A stretch of DNA of 40,726 bases from Ignavibacteriota bacterium (GTDB lineage: Bacteria > Bacteroidota > Ignavibacteria > UBA10030 > SZUA-254). The notes beneath the pieces were generated by a model. That model did not search any database. It worked only from the letters and a program-made list of their open reading frames with translations, and had not been told where the DNA came from. The translations under genes and the position numbers were made by a program. Numbering within the stretch: position 1 is the stretch's first letter; the number at the start of each line of letters is the position of its first letter. Of the stretch, positions 25,422 through 34,254 are shown one piece after another. The stretch is taken from positions 1 to 40,726 of the forward strand of contig JACQVI010000045.1 of the NCBI GenBank assembly GCA_016209795.1, given 5' to 3'.

Positions 25422-28400
25422 TTATTTTACCATCATGACTTTTCGTACAGCACTGAACTTGCCACTTGTCATCCGGACAAGGTACACGCCACTTGGAACA
25501 GCAATGTGGTCGTTTGACTGTCCATTCCATTCGATGGTATGGTACCCTGTTTCCTTCTCTTCATGCAGTAATGTGCTAATTTTTTGCCCAAGGATATTAT
25601 ACACAATCACATCAACAAATGCTCTCTTTGGTACTGCGACAGTCAGTTTCGTCGATGGGTTGAAAGGATTGGGATAATTCTCGCTGAGCGAAAACTCCTT
25701 CGGAAGAGCTTCACGATCTGTGATCTTCAATGCGAGACCCTGAGCTTCGTGTTCAGTGAGCGTAAGCTGACCTTCGCTGCCGAGTGCTTGGATACTTTCT
25801 GGTTTACTATTCAGTGAACGAGTCAACACAAACACCTTTTCCCCATTTGAAACAACTTGCCAGCGTATCGTGATCGGATACGAAACGGACTGAATGGTAA
25901 TTGGATACTCCTTTATCTCTCCGCGTTGTGTTGCATACGCCTCAACGTAGCGATTCGTAGCAAAACGCACATCGAAGATTCCCTTGGGAGGTAACGGTGG
26001 AAGCTCGTATGACATGGTTGGGAATTTCCCATCAGGGTCGACACCAAAGTAGAGTGTTTGCCGATGACCTTCAGCATCTGTTATTGTCAGGCTATTGAAG
26101 CGATCCAGTAAATTCATCGAGGAGGAGGCTTTGTTAGGAACAATGACCGACGATGAAAGAACCAATGTCCCTGCGGCATTTGCTTTCACCCAGTAGGCTC
26201 GTGCGGCTTCAAGCGTCTCTGCTACAGTATAGCCACCCTGATAGCCAAAGTATGAAGAAACAACAATTCCTGAAGGAACCTGAACCACATTATCTTTATC
26301 CACAGGATTGCTGATCGTGCCGATCATGTTCCACCCTTCAACCACGGGGATGGAGTCAAGCGTGCGTTCGACACCCGTGAGTGATACAACTTTACTGGCG
26401 GGAAATTTTAACCAATATCCAACACCATAATCTAATGTATCGTCTATCTGGTAGGCTTGCACATAGCGAAATGCGTTAGAGATAGCGTTTGGGAATAATG
26501 TGGTTTTCCTCTGATCGGCAACGGTTAATGGTACAGAGATCATGTTCCAGCTTGCATTGAAATTGTAGTCAACCGATGCTGCACCGAGTGGATGCGCAGC
26601 GTCAGAAGCTGTCCAGCGTGAGAGCGAATTCACACCCGTTGCATGCAAACGGTGTAAGCCAACATCCACCGTGCTGCTCTGAAATGACCATGTTGTCCCT
26701 CCATCAGTCGATTTCCAGAGTTGGAGTGTGGAAGCGTCTTGACCTGCAAGCTCGCTGTCATCATAGTAGAAATCGAGCGTCGCATTCAGCCCGCTGTTGA
26801 ATCTTGGTGAAGCATCGAAGTAGCGTAGAATAGAAGAATTTCCGCCCCCAGAAGAAGCGATACCTGTTACTCGTGTAACGATTGTCGTATCCGGTGCGGC
26901 ACTGGCGGCGTTGATGGTCAATCCTATCCCGCCAAAATTCTCATCAACACTCTGGGCAACAACACGCATTGCCTCAACAGGTCCGATGACGGTGTTGCCT
27001 GGTGTTTCCACAAGCGTTCCATTCAGTGTCATTTTGTAATATGACGGCAAATTCACATCCTGCAGAAGGTTCAAGGTATCCCCTGAGTCCACAATGATGT
27101 TGGCAAACTGCCCTACCTGAGTTCCACTAATCGTCTGCTTGGTCGAAGATGCACCAACTGGCACTCCACCAATGTACACATTATAGATACAACCGATGGC
27201 ACTGTTGGCAGCTGACCGTTGATTGTTCCTCGCTGCACCGACACGCAAATCAATGGTACCGTTGTTCGTAATACCTCCCCCATCTAAGTTGATGGAAGCA
27301 ACATTGACGCCTCCGGAAAAATCTTGATTAATCAGGCTCGCACCACTTTCTACAGTAATCCCGCCGGTGAGAGTCGGAACCCCTGAGGCAAAGGCGTTCC
27401 CGATATCATTGGCATTTAGACCAGCAGCATCGCCAATCAAGAATGTGGAACTGCTCTTAATTGTCAGACTCCTGATCGAGAGCGTCGCTCCCGTTGTTGG
27501 CGCCCACACAAGGATCTTATTACCTGCACTTTCTCCACCGATTTGAAGATTCCCGAGTCGCAACCCCGCACCGTTCTTCAAAGAGTCAGTTGTTGAGCCA
27601 ATGAGTTTGACTGTGCCTTCATTCATATTCAAGCCGGCGTTGCCATTACTTGTCGAATTGCTGGACGTCGTTCTGATATTTTTCTTAATAACGAGTGTAG
27701 CAGATGAATTTCCATTGGAGGTCAACTGTGGCCTTCCTCCGCGATCCCCGCTGCCTCCGCCTGTTCCACCGCTGATCGTGAGATTGCCGTTGATGGTCAG
27801 TTGTGGCGTACCAGTACTCATGAATTGAAGGACAGGTCCAGAATTCGATGCAGTGCCGCTGCCTGTCATCGTTAAGTTGTTGCATTGAGCATTGGAAATA
27901 TCGATCGTCACTGTAACATTTAACGTGGACATCGTGACATTATCGCTCGGACCGGGCACCTGGTGGCTCGACCACGTTAGCGTGTCGCTCCAGTTACCCG
28001 GGCTGACGGCTTCAAAGGTTGTAGGAGCACTCACACCCATGTCTGCAGCCTTCCGAGGTTTGAGTCGCTGGAAGCCACTCCGGTACGAGAGTATTCCAAC
28101 AGCATCGACAGGTGTTGAAGGAATCGTCGTCCCGACAAGTGTATTGAGAACACCGTTGCTCTCAACTCGAACGGTAATAGTGTCCGACTCACCATCGCGA
28201 TAGCTATAGCTCCGAAACGCCGTAAACGTTCCTGTGGAATCGGTTGAAAGAGCTTCAATCTTGACAACCTTCCCTTCGTTGGCATACGCTGGAGATTGTG
28301 TCGTCGGAAGTGTGATGGTGACTGGCGTTATCGATGATGTGCCTAAAGTTGTGTCCACAAATGAAAGATTCGGTGTTGAAAGCTCATACGCTCCGTCAAA

Positions 28401-29630
28401 TTCCTGAATCGTCCCTTGAACTTTTACATTTCTCCCTTCTTCGAAAACAGGCAATCCGCCTGCTTGGAACATCTGCAACCCGCCCGTTGCATCCTGAATA
28501 AAGCCTTGACCGTTTGTGAACAGGTTCGTTCTGACATTGATTGTGCCATTGATGCGAGCCCCATAACCCACAATGCTGGCAACCGAAGACGACTTTGAGC
28601 CTTGAAGTGCAGAGATTGCAGAGAGCGAATATGACTTGATGGACGAGATTGGTGCATCTCCAACAAAGAATCCTTGCGGTGTTGCGCTCGTCGATGAATA
28701 CTTCGAGGAATCATCTATCGCCGAAATGAAGTACTCAACCAAGTCGCCTGCAGTGGCATTTTCACCTACAGGAATAACTCCTTGATATTGAGTGCCCGAG
28801 ACGAACACCATTGTCGTGGATGAATCGTCTGCGCCGCCATTGATCTTGATGTGGAGACGGACAGTAACGACCGTCCCATCGATGTCGTTAACATTAGCAG
28901 TCACTGTGTCTGTGACCTCTCCAATAAACGGTGAGCGAGAAACATTTGAAATAATTGGAGGATTGTTACCGAGCGTGGGTGGTGTTTCAGTTGATGATGA
29001 AGTGTTCTGTGGCTGTGAAGTGCCTGCTGAACGAGTGATAAAATCTGTGCCATTGTCACCAGCATCCCAGCCATTCCCGTTGAATTCATCAGAACCGCCA
29101 GAACCCATAGAGCCAGCGGTTGATGTACTTTGAGCTTTACGTTCGTAAGAGGTAAGCTCTGTAGGACTTCCAGCTAACGCTGTTCCTTCCTTAATCAATG
29201 GTGAAGTTCCCCACCCAACTGCATCAACCGTCGTAGCTCCGGATTTCAAAAAGACGGAACCACCGGAATTAGTCAATGAGAAACTGGCATTTCGCATGTC
29301 CGGTGTTGGACTCGTAGTCGAATCACCAATGAGATAAAATCCATGTGCAGGGATAGAGCCAGTGAGAACGAATGTGAACTTATTTAATCCTGTTGCATTC
29401 TGCGTAATCAATGTATCGCTCGAAGTGAACGTTACAGGAGAATTTGTTGGATTATATAATTCTACAAATTCATCAAGTTCTGTACTTCCAGCCGCGTTAA
29501 TGTACACCTCACTAATCACAACATGGTTGGCAATTTGTGCGGTAGCTTCTCTCCAAAAAAACAGCACGGATAAAAAAAATAGATAAAATGCAATACTCTG
29601 CAAAGAGCTATACCGTTTTATTGTACTCAT
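25422..29630 (-). CDS. T9SS-secreted lamin-tail/OB-fold/repeat protein
   Basis: A 1402-residue protein. ATG 29630 is chosen over 29663 because TAGGA lies 8 bases upstream and the signal peptide (MSTIKRYSSLQSIAFYLFFL, cleavage near ATA-Q31) begins there. Parts: lamin-tail domain (about 33-160, HVVISEVYINAAGSTELDEF); Ser/Thr/Gly-rich linker; Ig-like domain (about 211-330); OB-fold-like domain (about 348-520, IQDATGGLQMF, VKVQGTIQEFDGAYEL); a long Gly/Ser/Asn-rich region (about 544-900) with short beta repeats, probably a right-handed solenoid; a beta domain with STDGGTTW (about 976); the WNMIS...GYWLK / WNMIG...AYWVK double module (about 1024-1170); an LPPLPPKGIFDVRF module (about 1181-1290); and the sorting domain (1313-1402, NYPNPFNPST). 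The head matches the PLD-type protein at 18884, but no nuclease domain is present; the solenoid occupies that place. Surface adhesion or matrix binding is inferred. Confidence 0.85.
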   Translation of the reverse strand: MSTIKRYSSLQSIAFYLFFLSVLFFWREATAQIANHVVISEVYINAAGSTELDEFVELYNPTNSPVTFTSSDTLITQNATGLNKFTFVLTGSIPAHGFYLIGDSTTSPTPDMRNASFSLTNSGGSVFLKSGATTVDAVGWGTSPLIKEGTALAGSPTELTSYERKAQSTSTAGSMGSGGSDEFNGNGWDAGDNGTDFITRSAGTSQPQNTSSSTETPPTLGNNPPIISNVSRSPFIGEVTDTVTANVNDIDGTVVTVRLHIKINGGADDSSTTMVFVSGTQYQGVIPVGENATAGDLVEYFISAIDDSSKYSSTSATPQGFFVGDAPISSIKSYSLSAISALQGSKSSSVASIVGYGARINGTINVRTNLFTNGQGFIQDATGGLQMFQAGGLPVFEEGRNVKVQGTIQEFDGAYELSTPNLSFVDTTLGTSSITPVTITLPTTQSPAYANEGKVVKIEALSTDSTGTFTAFRSYSYRDGESDTITVRVESNGVLNTLVGTTIPSTPVDAVGILSYRSGFQRLKPRKAADMGVSAPTTFEAVSPGNWSDTLTWSSHQVPGPSDNVTMSTLNVTVTIDISNAQCNNLTMTGSGTASNSGPVLQFMSTGTPQLTINGNLTISGGTGGGSGDRGGRPQLTSNGNSSATLVIKKNIRTTSSNSTSNGNAGLNMNEGTVKLIGSTTDSLKNGAGLRLGNLQIGGESAGNKILVWAPTTGATLSIRSLTIKSSSTFLIGDAAGLNANDIGNAFASGVPTLTGGITVESGASLINQDFSGGVNVASINLDGGGITNNGTIDLRVGAARNNQRSAANSAIGCIYNVYIGGVPVGASSTKQTISGTQVGQFANIIVDSGDTLNLLQDVNLPSYYKMTLNGTLVETPGNTVIGPVEAMRVVAQSVDENFGGIGLTINAASAAPDTTIVTRVTGIASSGGGNSSILRYFDASPRFNSGLNATLDFYYDDSELAGQDASTLQLWKSTDGGTTWSFQSSTVDVGLHRLHATGVNSLSRWTASDAAHPLGAASVDYNFNASWNMISVPLTVADQRKTTLFPNAISNAFRYVQAYQIDDTLDYGVGYWLKFPASKVVSLTGVERTLDSIPVVEGWNMIGTISNPVDKDNVVQVPSGIVVSSYFGYQGGYTVAETLEAARAYWVKANAAGTLVLSSSVIVPNKASSSMNLLDRFNSLTITDAEGHRQTLYFGVDPDGKFPTMSYELPPLPPKGIFDVRFATNRYVEAYATQRGEIKEYPITIQSVSYPITIRWQVVSNGEKVFVLTRSLNSKPESIQALGSEGQLTLTEHEAQGLALKITDREALPKEFSLSENYPNPFNPSTKLTVAVPKRAFVDVIVYNILGQKISTLLHEEKETGYHTIEWNGQSNDHIAVPSGVYLVRMTSGKFSAVRKVMMVK

Positions 29631-29679
29631 ATATGGATTCCTATCAAAATTGTTTTTAATCATAAGACTGTTTTTCAAA

Positions 29680-31932
29680 TTATCGAACAAGAATCATCTT
29701 CTTTGTACTGATGCCGTCTGACGTTATAAGCTGAGAAAAATATATTCCGCTGGGAAGTCGCCTACCTAAATTGTCCTCTCCGTCCCAGATGAATGCTTGC
29801 GCATTCCCCGGTTGGTTATCATACGTTCCCGCTGATAAGTAACCAAGATCCATTTCACGCACCTTTCTTCCAAGGATATCATAGATGATGATGACAACAT
29901 TTGTTGGGTTGGCTAATTGGAATGGAAGATATGTACTTGGGTTAAACGGATTAGGAAAATTTGTTAGTAACCTCGTTACAATTGGAATTGTAGGACGTGG
30001 CGGATTCACCTCGATAGTTTCTCCACCGCCATCGACGGTCTTCAAGATGGCACCATTGCTACCGACCACCCATCCGATAGATGCATCTACAAAACGTACC
30101 GCATAGAGATTACGGTTTGTGCCACTCCATAAAGCTGACCAGCGTTGTCCACCATCCACCGATCTAATTATTGCGCCGTTGTTTCCCACAGCCCACCCCA
30201 CGCTATCGTTGGCAAAATAGATAGCATGGTAATCGAAGCGAAATGGAGTTCCTTGCTGTAGCCAGGTAATGCCCCCGTTCGTCGTTTTTAAGAAGCTGCC
30301 TGCGCGACCGGCAGCAAAACCTGTGGTTGACGAGATGAACCTGATCGAATTCAGTCGCAACGCTGGTTGAGAATAAGAGGAAATCCACACACTGCCTCCA
30401 TCGGTACTTTTGAAGATCCTCCCAAATCCTGCTGAGTCACCTGCAGCCCACAGCGTATCGGCGTCAATGAACTGAAGAGAAGTAAATGTTATCGATGAAT
30501 CATGCGGGACAATTTCCCACGTACCACCACCGTTCGTAGTTCGGAAGATTGTTCCCTTTTCCCCCATGATAATTCCGTTTAACGGAGTGAAAAATTTTAT
30601 GTCAAACAATGCAGAAGAGGTTGGAAGTCGGCTCGGCATCCATGTCGTGCCACCATCCACCGTGAAAAGAACTGTTCCGCTATCCCCCACAGCAAACCCA
30701 CTATCTGCGTCGAGAAATTCTACTGCATGTAACCTTACAGTTGTGTTACTTCGCTGGAGAATCCAACTTTCGCCACCATTACTTGAGGCTAAGATGATTC
30801 CACTTTCGCCGACAGCCCAGCTCGTTGATGTATCCAATGTGCTCAGACCTCGCAGGTTCGGTGTGGGACCACTCGCATAGGAATCCCATGTAATCCCTTG
30901 ATTGGTTGTTTTCCACATCCGACCGTTTGTTCCGACAATCCATCCAACGGGATCCGCCTTCAACGAGATGCCCTGAAGATCGGTTGACGAATCGAGGGTT
31001 GTTGTAGACCAACGTGTCCCACTATTCGTTGTGCGAGCGACTGCACCTTCGTTACCAATGACAATGCCGGTGAACGAATCAAAAAAATCCAAGTCGGAGA
31101 CGGCTGTTTTCGGAAAGATTAGTGAAGACTCCCAGGTCTTTCCAGTATCGATCCTTCCAATCGTTCTAAAAACAAAGCCAAATCTACTCGCAGTCCACCC
31201 GATAAGCTCGCTCGTCAGGTGCAGTCCAACAAGATCTCCAGGCACCGGGAGATCAATCAGTTCCCAAGAGGATCCGCCAGTGCTCGTTCTCAAGATGGTA
31301 TGATCCGCACCGGATGACAGACAAAATTGTCCGGTAACCGCCTCGACGCGAAACAGGTTAGCCGAAAAGTCCGACGATTGTCTTTGCCAGAGGTTACCGC
31401 CGTTGGACGTTCGTAAGATGAGACCATTTTGACCCACAATCCATCCCACATTTCTGTTAACAAAATGAACGCCATAGAGTGCCTCCGACGAATTCCCGAA
31501 CGGGCGTTCCGTCCAGCTATTACCACCGTTTTCGGTGCGAAGAATTTTCCCATTGTCTCCCACGGCAAAGCCAGCCAACGTGTCGGTGAAGAAGATCGAT
31601 CGGAGATGGATACGAACATCTTTAATACCGGATTGCATACTCCAGTTCCTCCCTCCATTGGTCGTCAGCAGGATTGTGCCGGCAGCCCCGACTGCTACAG
31701 CTCTCCTTCGATCAACTGTAAAAACACCGTAGAGATCATTGCCTTGGGGCAGAGGATTCTGCCAGAACCAACCTGAGGGCGGAAGAGGTTCGGATGAGAT
31801 TGATGAAAAGATCCCTTGTCCCATAGAATACCTCGGTTGCAGAAACACTGCCATGCAGACAGCGCTAATCTTCATCAAGCAGCTATGCACATCTATCCGA
31901 ATGGCTTTCATTGTATGCGGTCTGTGCCCCAT
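29680..31932 (-). CDS. T9SS-secreted Ycf48-like repeat propeller protein
   Basis: A 750-residue protein. ATG 31932 lies 10 bases after the stop of the upstream paralog, so coupling favours it; ATG 31911 and 31875 (MKISAVCMAVF) are alternatives, and the last would give a more typical signal peptide. From about residue 50 to 640 there are about 13 repeats of 42-44 residues with GWAVG..G.I..T.DGG..W and L.AV.F, the pattern of Ycf48-like propellers. In photosynthetic organisms Ycf48 assists photosystem II assembly, but secreted FCB relatives like this one are unlikely to share that job. The sorting domain is 655-750 (FPNPFNPST, ending KKMILVR), with Phe in place of the usual Tyr. It and the 31943 product share the start of the mature region (W.W.NP.PQGN.(L/M)Y.V), pointing to tandem duplication. 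Confidence 0.86.
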   Translation of the reverse strand: MGHRPHTMKAIRIDVHSCLMKISAVCMAVFLQPRYSMGQGIFSSISSEPLPPSGWFWQNPLPQGNDLYGVFTVDRRRAVAVGAAGTILLTTNGGRNWSMQSGIKDVRIHLRSIFFTDTLAGFAVGDNGKILRTENGGNSWTERPFGNSSEALYGVHFVNRNVGWIVGQNGLILRTSNGGNLWQRQSSDFSANLFRVEAVTGQFCLSSGADHTILRTSTGGSSWELIDLPVPGDLVGLHLTSELIGWTASRFGFVFRTIGRIDTGKTWESSLIFPKTAVSDLDFFDSFTGIVIGNEGAVARTTNSGTRWSTTTLDSSTDLQGISLKADPVGWIVGTNGRMWKTTNQGITWDSYASGPTPNLRGLSTLDTSTSWAVGESGIILASSNGGESWILQRSNTTVRLHAVEFLDADSGFAVGDSGTVLFTVDGGTTWMPSRLPTSSALFDIKFFTPLNGIIMGEKGTIFRTTNGGGTWEIVPHDSSITFTSLQFIDADTLWAAGDSAGFGRIFKSTDGGSVWISSYSQPALRLNSIRFISSTTGFAAGRAGSFLKTTNGGITWLQQGTPFRFDYHAIYFANDSVGWAVGNNGAIIRSVDGGQRWSALWSGTNRNLYAVRFVDASIGWVVGSNGAILKTVDGGGETIEVNPPRPTIPIVTRLLTNFPNPFNPSTYLPFQLANPTNVVIIIYDILGRKVREMDLGYLSAGTYDNQPGNAQAFIWDGEDNLGRRLPSGIYFSQLITSDGISTKKMILVR

Positions 31933-31942
31933 CTTGACTTAT

Positions 31943-34198
31943 TTACCGTATATACAACATTTTGGTGATAGCTTGATACTTTCCGTCGCGTGAAGAGAGT
32001 CTTCCAAAATATATGCCTGATGCAAAGTTGTGTGCATTAAACGTAACAGAATGACTTCCCGCAGAAAATTCCTGATTCTCAAATCCCTTCACAACTTCTT
32101 GCCCGTAGATATTGTAGATTGTCAACGTCAACACAGTATTCTCGCTGATCGTGAAGGAGAGGACTGTCGACGGGTTAAAGGGGTTAGGATAATTGCCGAA
32201 CAGGACAATCTTGGGTTGTTGACTGATGAGCTGCTGAGAAGTAAAACCACTGGTAGAATCATATTTCATAATAGTAGAGTTCCGCCCTACCGCCCACCCT
32301 GTATTCGTGCTGGTGAAGTGTACACTCGCCAGGTGATTGGATGTCCCGAGTCCAATTCTACTCCACGATGTTCCCCCATCGGTCGTATGGAGGATGGTAC
32401 CCCAATCGCCAACGATCCATCCACTGTCAAGATCGGAAAATGACACGGAACGTAAGTTCCTCGTGGTTCCAGAATTCTGGGTAAACCAACTAAACCCTCC
32501 GTTCGTAGTAGCAAGGATGGTTCCCCGAACGCCCACAGCCCATCCCTGCTGTGAGTTTCTAAAAACGATCGAATAAAGGTTACGTGTTGTTACAGATAAC
32601 GATGATTGAGCTATCCATGTATCCCCACCGTCTGTCGTGGATATAACCATACCACCTCTCCCCGCTGCCCAACCTTGCTGCTGGTTAAGAAAAAATACAC
32701 TGTAAAGTGTATGGCGTAGTGGTGAGAATTTCTTAACCCAGGTAAATCCACCATTACTGGTTTTCAAAATAGTGCCGTAGGGTCCTCCAACTGCATATCC
32801 AGTCTGAGCATCGACAAAATAGACCGATGATAAGTTCGTTGTTGTTCCAGATGCCTGGCTATTCCATGTTGTTCCAGCGTTCGTGGTGTTGAGGATCGTG
32901 CCTCTCTTTCCGACTACCCACCCTATTAGTGGATCAACAAAACTTACACTCAAAAGGTTATTAGTCGTGTTCGATACCTGATTCACCCAAGTGCTTCCGC
33001 TATTCGTCGTCATAACAATCACACCTTTGTCTCCCACAGCCCAACCCACCTCGTTGGTCGGAAATGAGACTGATCGGAAGTATCCTGCCACGCCATTGTT
33101 GAGCATCATCCAGGAAACTCCTCCATTTTCCGTTTTCAAGATTACTCCACCAGTACCCACAGCCCACCCAAGCATAGAATTTGCAAACCGAACACCTGTA
33201 AGCCATGCAGTGGTCCCAGATGGCTGGCTCACCCACGAATTACCGCCATCACTCGTATGAATGATGGTTCCACCATAGCCGACAGCCCATCCATTGCGTC
33301 CATCGACAAAATGGATTGATTCGTAGTAAGATGCCGGGACATTTTGAAATGCCCAGGTTGTTCCGCCGTTCCTGGTTCTGCGAATTACGCCAACGTCGCC
33401 TGCAACCCATCCCGTATCTTTATGAATAAAGTCCACTGAATTCAAGTTCCGACTTGTTTGAGCATTTTGCTCAAACCAGAAGGAGCCTCCATTCGTTGTT
33501 GCGAAGACCTTTCCACCATCGCCAACAGCCCACCCCCTCAGCGTGTCAACAAAATCGACACCCCGGAGTCGGACAAAACTCGTCAGGATCTGCCTTACCC
33601 ATGATGCGCCGCCATTGGTCGTCTTGATAATGGTTCCGCTAAGTCCGACAGCCCAACCTGTCAGTGCAGTGACAAAGTCAATTGCGTGCAGATGAGCAGA
33701 AACACCTGAAGGTAATACAGACCAGGTTCCACCCCCGTCCGTAGAACGTACAATTAAGCCGAAGCTTCCTGCAGCATAAATAAGGTGCGTATCTACAACC
33801 TCGATGCTGAGAATCCGATTAGTATTGAATCCAATAGAATGTTGAACCCGCCATGAGAGACCTCGATCGAACGTTTGCAGAAATGTTCCGAATGAACCGG
33901 CGGCACACATGCCTGTATCGCGAAAAACATCGACAGTGTACATGCTGTTGCCCTGGGGATATGGATTCGACCATGACCAGGCACGCCCTGCGAGAATTTC
34001 CTCTGCCGTCAAAAGCTCATCTTCTTCGACCGAGAAGAGGCTATTGAGACTTACGGATTCCGGATCCTCGTCGGAAGTATCCACGTCAACCTGTCCTTGA
34101 AGGCCGGTAACTACTAAGAGCAGGACTATTAAAACACCAACAATTTTTCGGTACGAACCGAGCACTTTTCTCCTGAAAAATGAGTCGTTGGTCTTCAT
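31943..34198 (-). CDS. T9SS-secreted Ycf48-like repeat propeller protein
   Basis: A 751-residue protein from ATG 34198 with AGGGAG upstream. The N-terminus has a basic segment (FFRRKVLGSYRK) and hydrophobic core VGVLIVLLLVV, with cleavage near residue 35. An acidic stretch (VDTSDEDPES...EEDELLTAEE) precedes the repeats. About 13 repeats of some 42 residues fill residues 70-650 (GWAVGLSGTIIKTTNGGASW and variants), enough for one very large or two stacked propellers. The sorting domain is 664-751 (NYPNPFNPST, ending TKMLYIR). It is first of the tandem pair with the 29680 gene and starts 56 bases after the usher-like gene; a TACAAT that could serve as a -10 lies in that gap, but there is no convincing -35. 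A scaffold or binding role at the cell surface is inferred. Confidence 0.87.
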   Translation of the reverse strand: MKTNDSFFRRKVLGSYRKIVGVLIVLLLVVTGLQGQVDVDTSDEDPESVSLNSLFSVEEDELLTAEEILAGRAWSWSNPYPQGNSMYTVDVFRDTGMCAAGSFGTFLQTFDRGLSWRVQHSIGFNTNRILSIEVVDTHLIYAAGSFGLIVRSTDGGGTWSVLPSGVSAHLHAIDFVTALTGWAVGLSGTIIKTTNGGASWVRQILTSFVRLRGVDFVDTLRGWAVGDGGKVFATTNGGSFWFEQNAQTSRNLNSVDFIHKDTGWVAGDVGVIRRTRNGGTTWAFQNVPASYYESIHFVDGRNGWAVGYGGTIIHTSDGGNSWVSQPSGTTAWLTGVRFANSMLGWAVGTGGVILKTENGGVSWMMLNNGVAGYFRSVSFPTNEVGWAVGDKGVIVMTTNSGSTWVNQVSNTTNNLLSVSFVDPLIGWVVGKRGTILNTTNAGTTWNSQASGTTTNLSSVYFVDAQTGYAVGGPYGTILKTSNGGFTWVKKFSPLRHTLYSVFFLNQQQGWAAGRGGMVISTTDGGDTWIAQSSLSVTTRNLYSIVFRNSQQGWAVGVRGTILATTNGGFSWFTQNSGTTRNLRSVSFSDLDSGWIVGDWGTILHTTDGGTSWSRIGLGTSNHLASVHFTSTNTGWAVGRNSTIMKYDSTSGFTSQQLISQQPKIVLFGNYPNPFNPSTVLSFTISENTVLTLTIYNIYGQEVVKGFENQEFSAGSHSVTFNAHNFASGIYFGRLSSRDGKYQAITKMLYIR

Positions 34199-34254
34199 GT
34201 CAATCTCCCTTCTGGCATAAACTATTACATTGTATTGTTTACTCTAATTCCCCA

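Noticed and set aside
29680-34198. Ycf48-like repeats as evidence for a photosynthetic organism
   Set aside because: Secreted Ycf48-like proteins with T9SS tails are common in non-photosynthetic FCB bacteria, and no photosynthesis genes are present.
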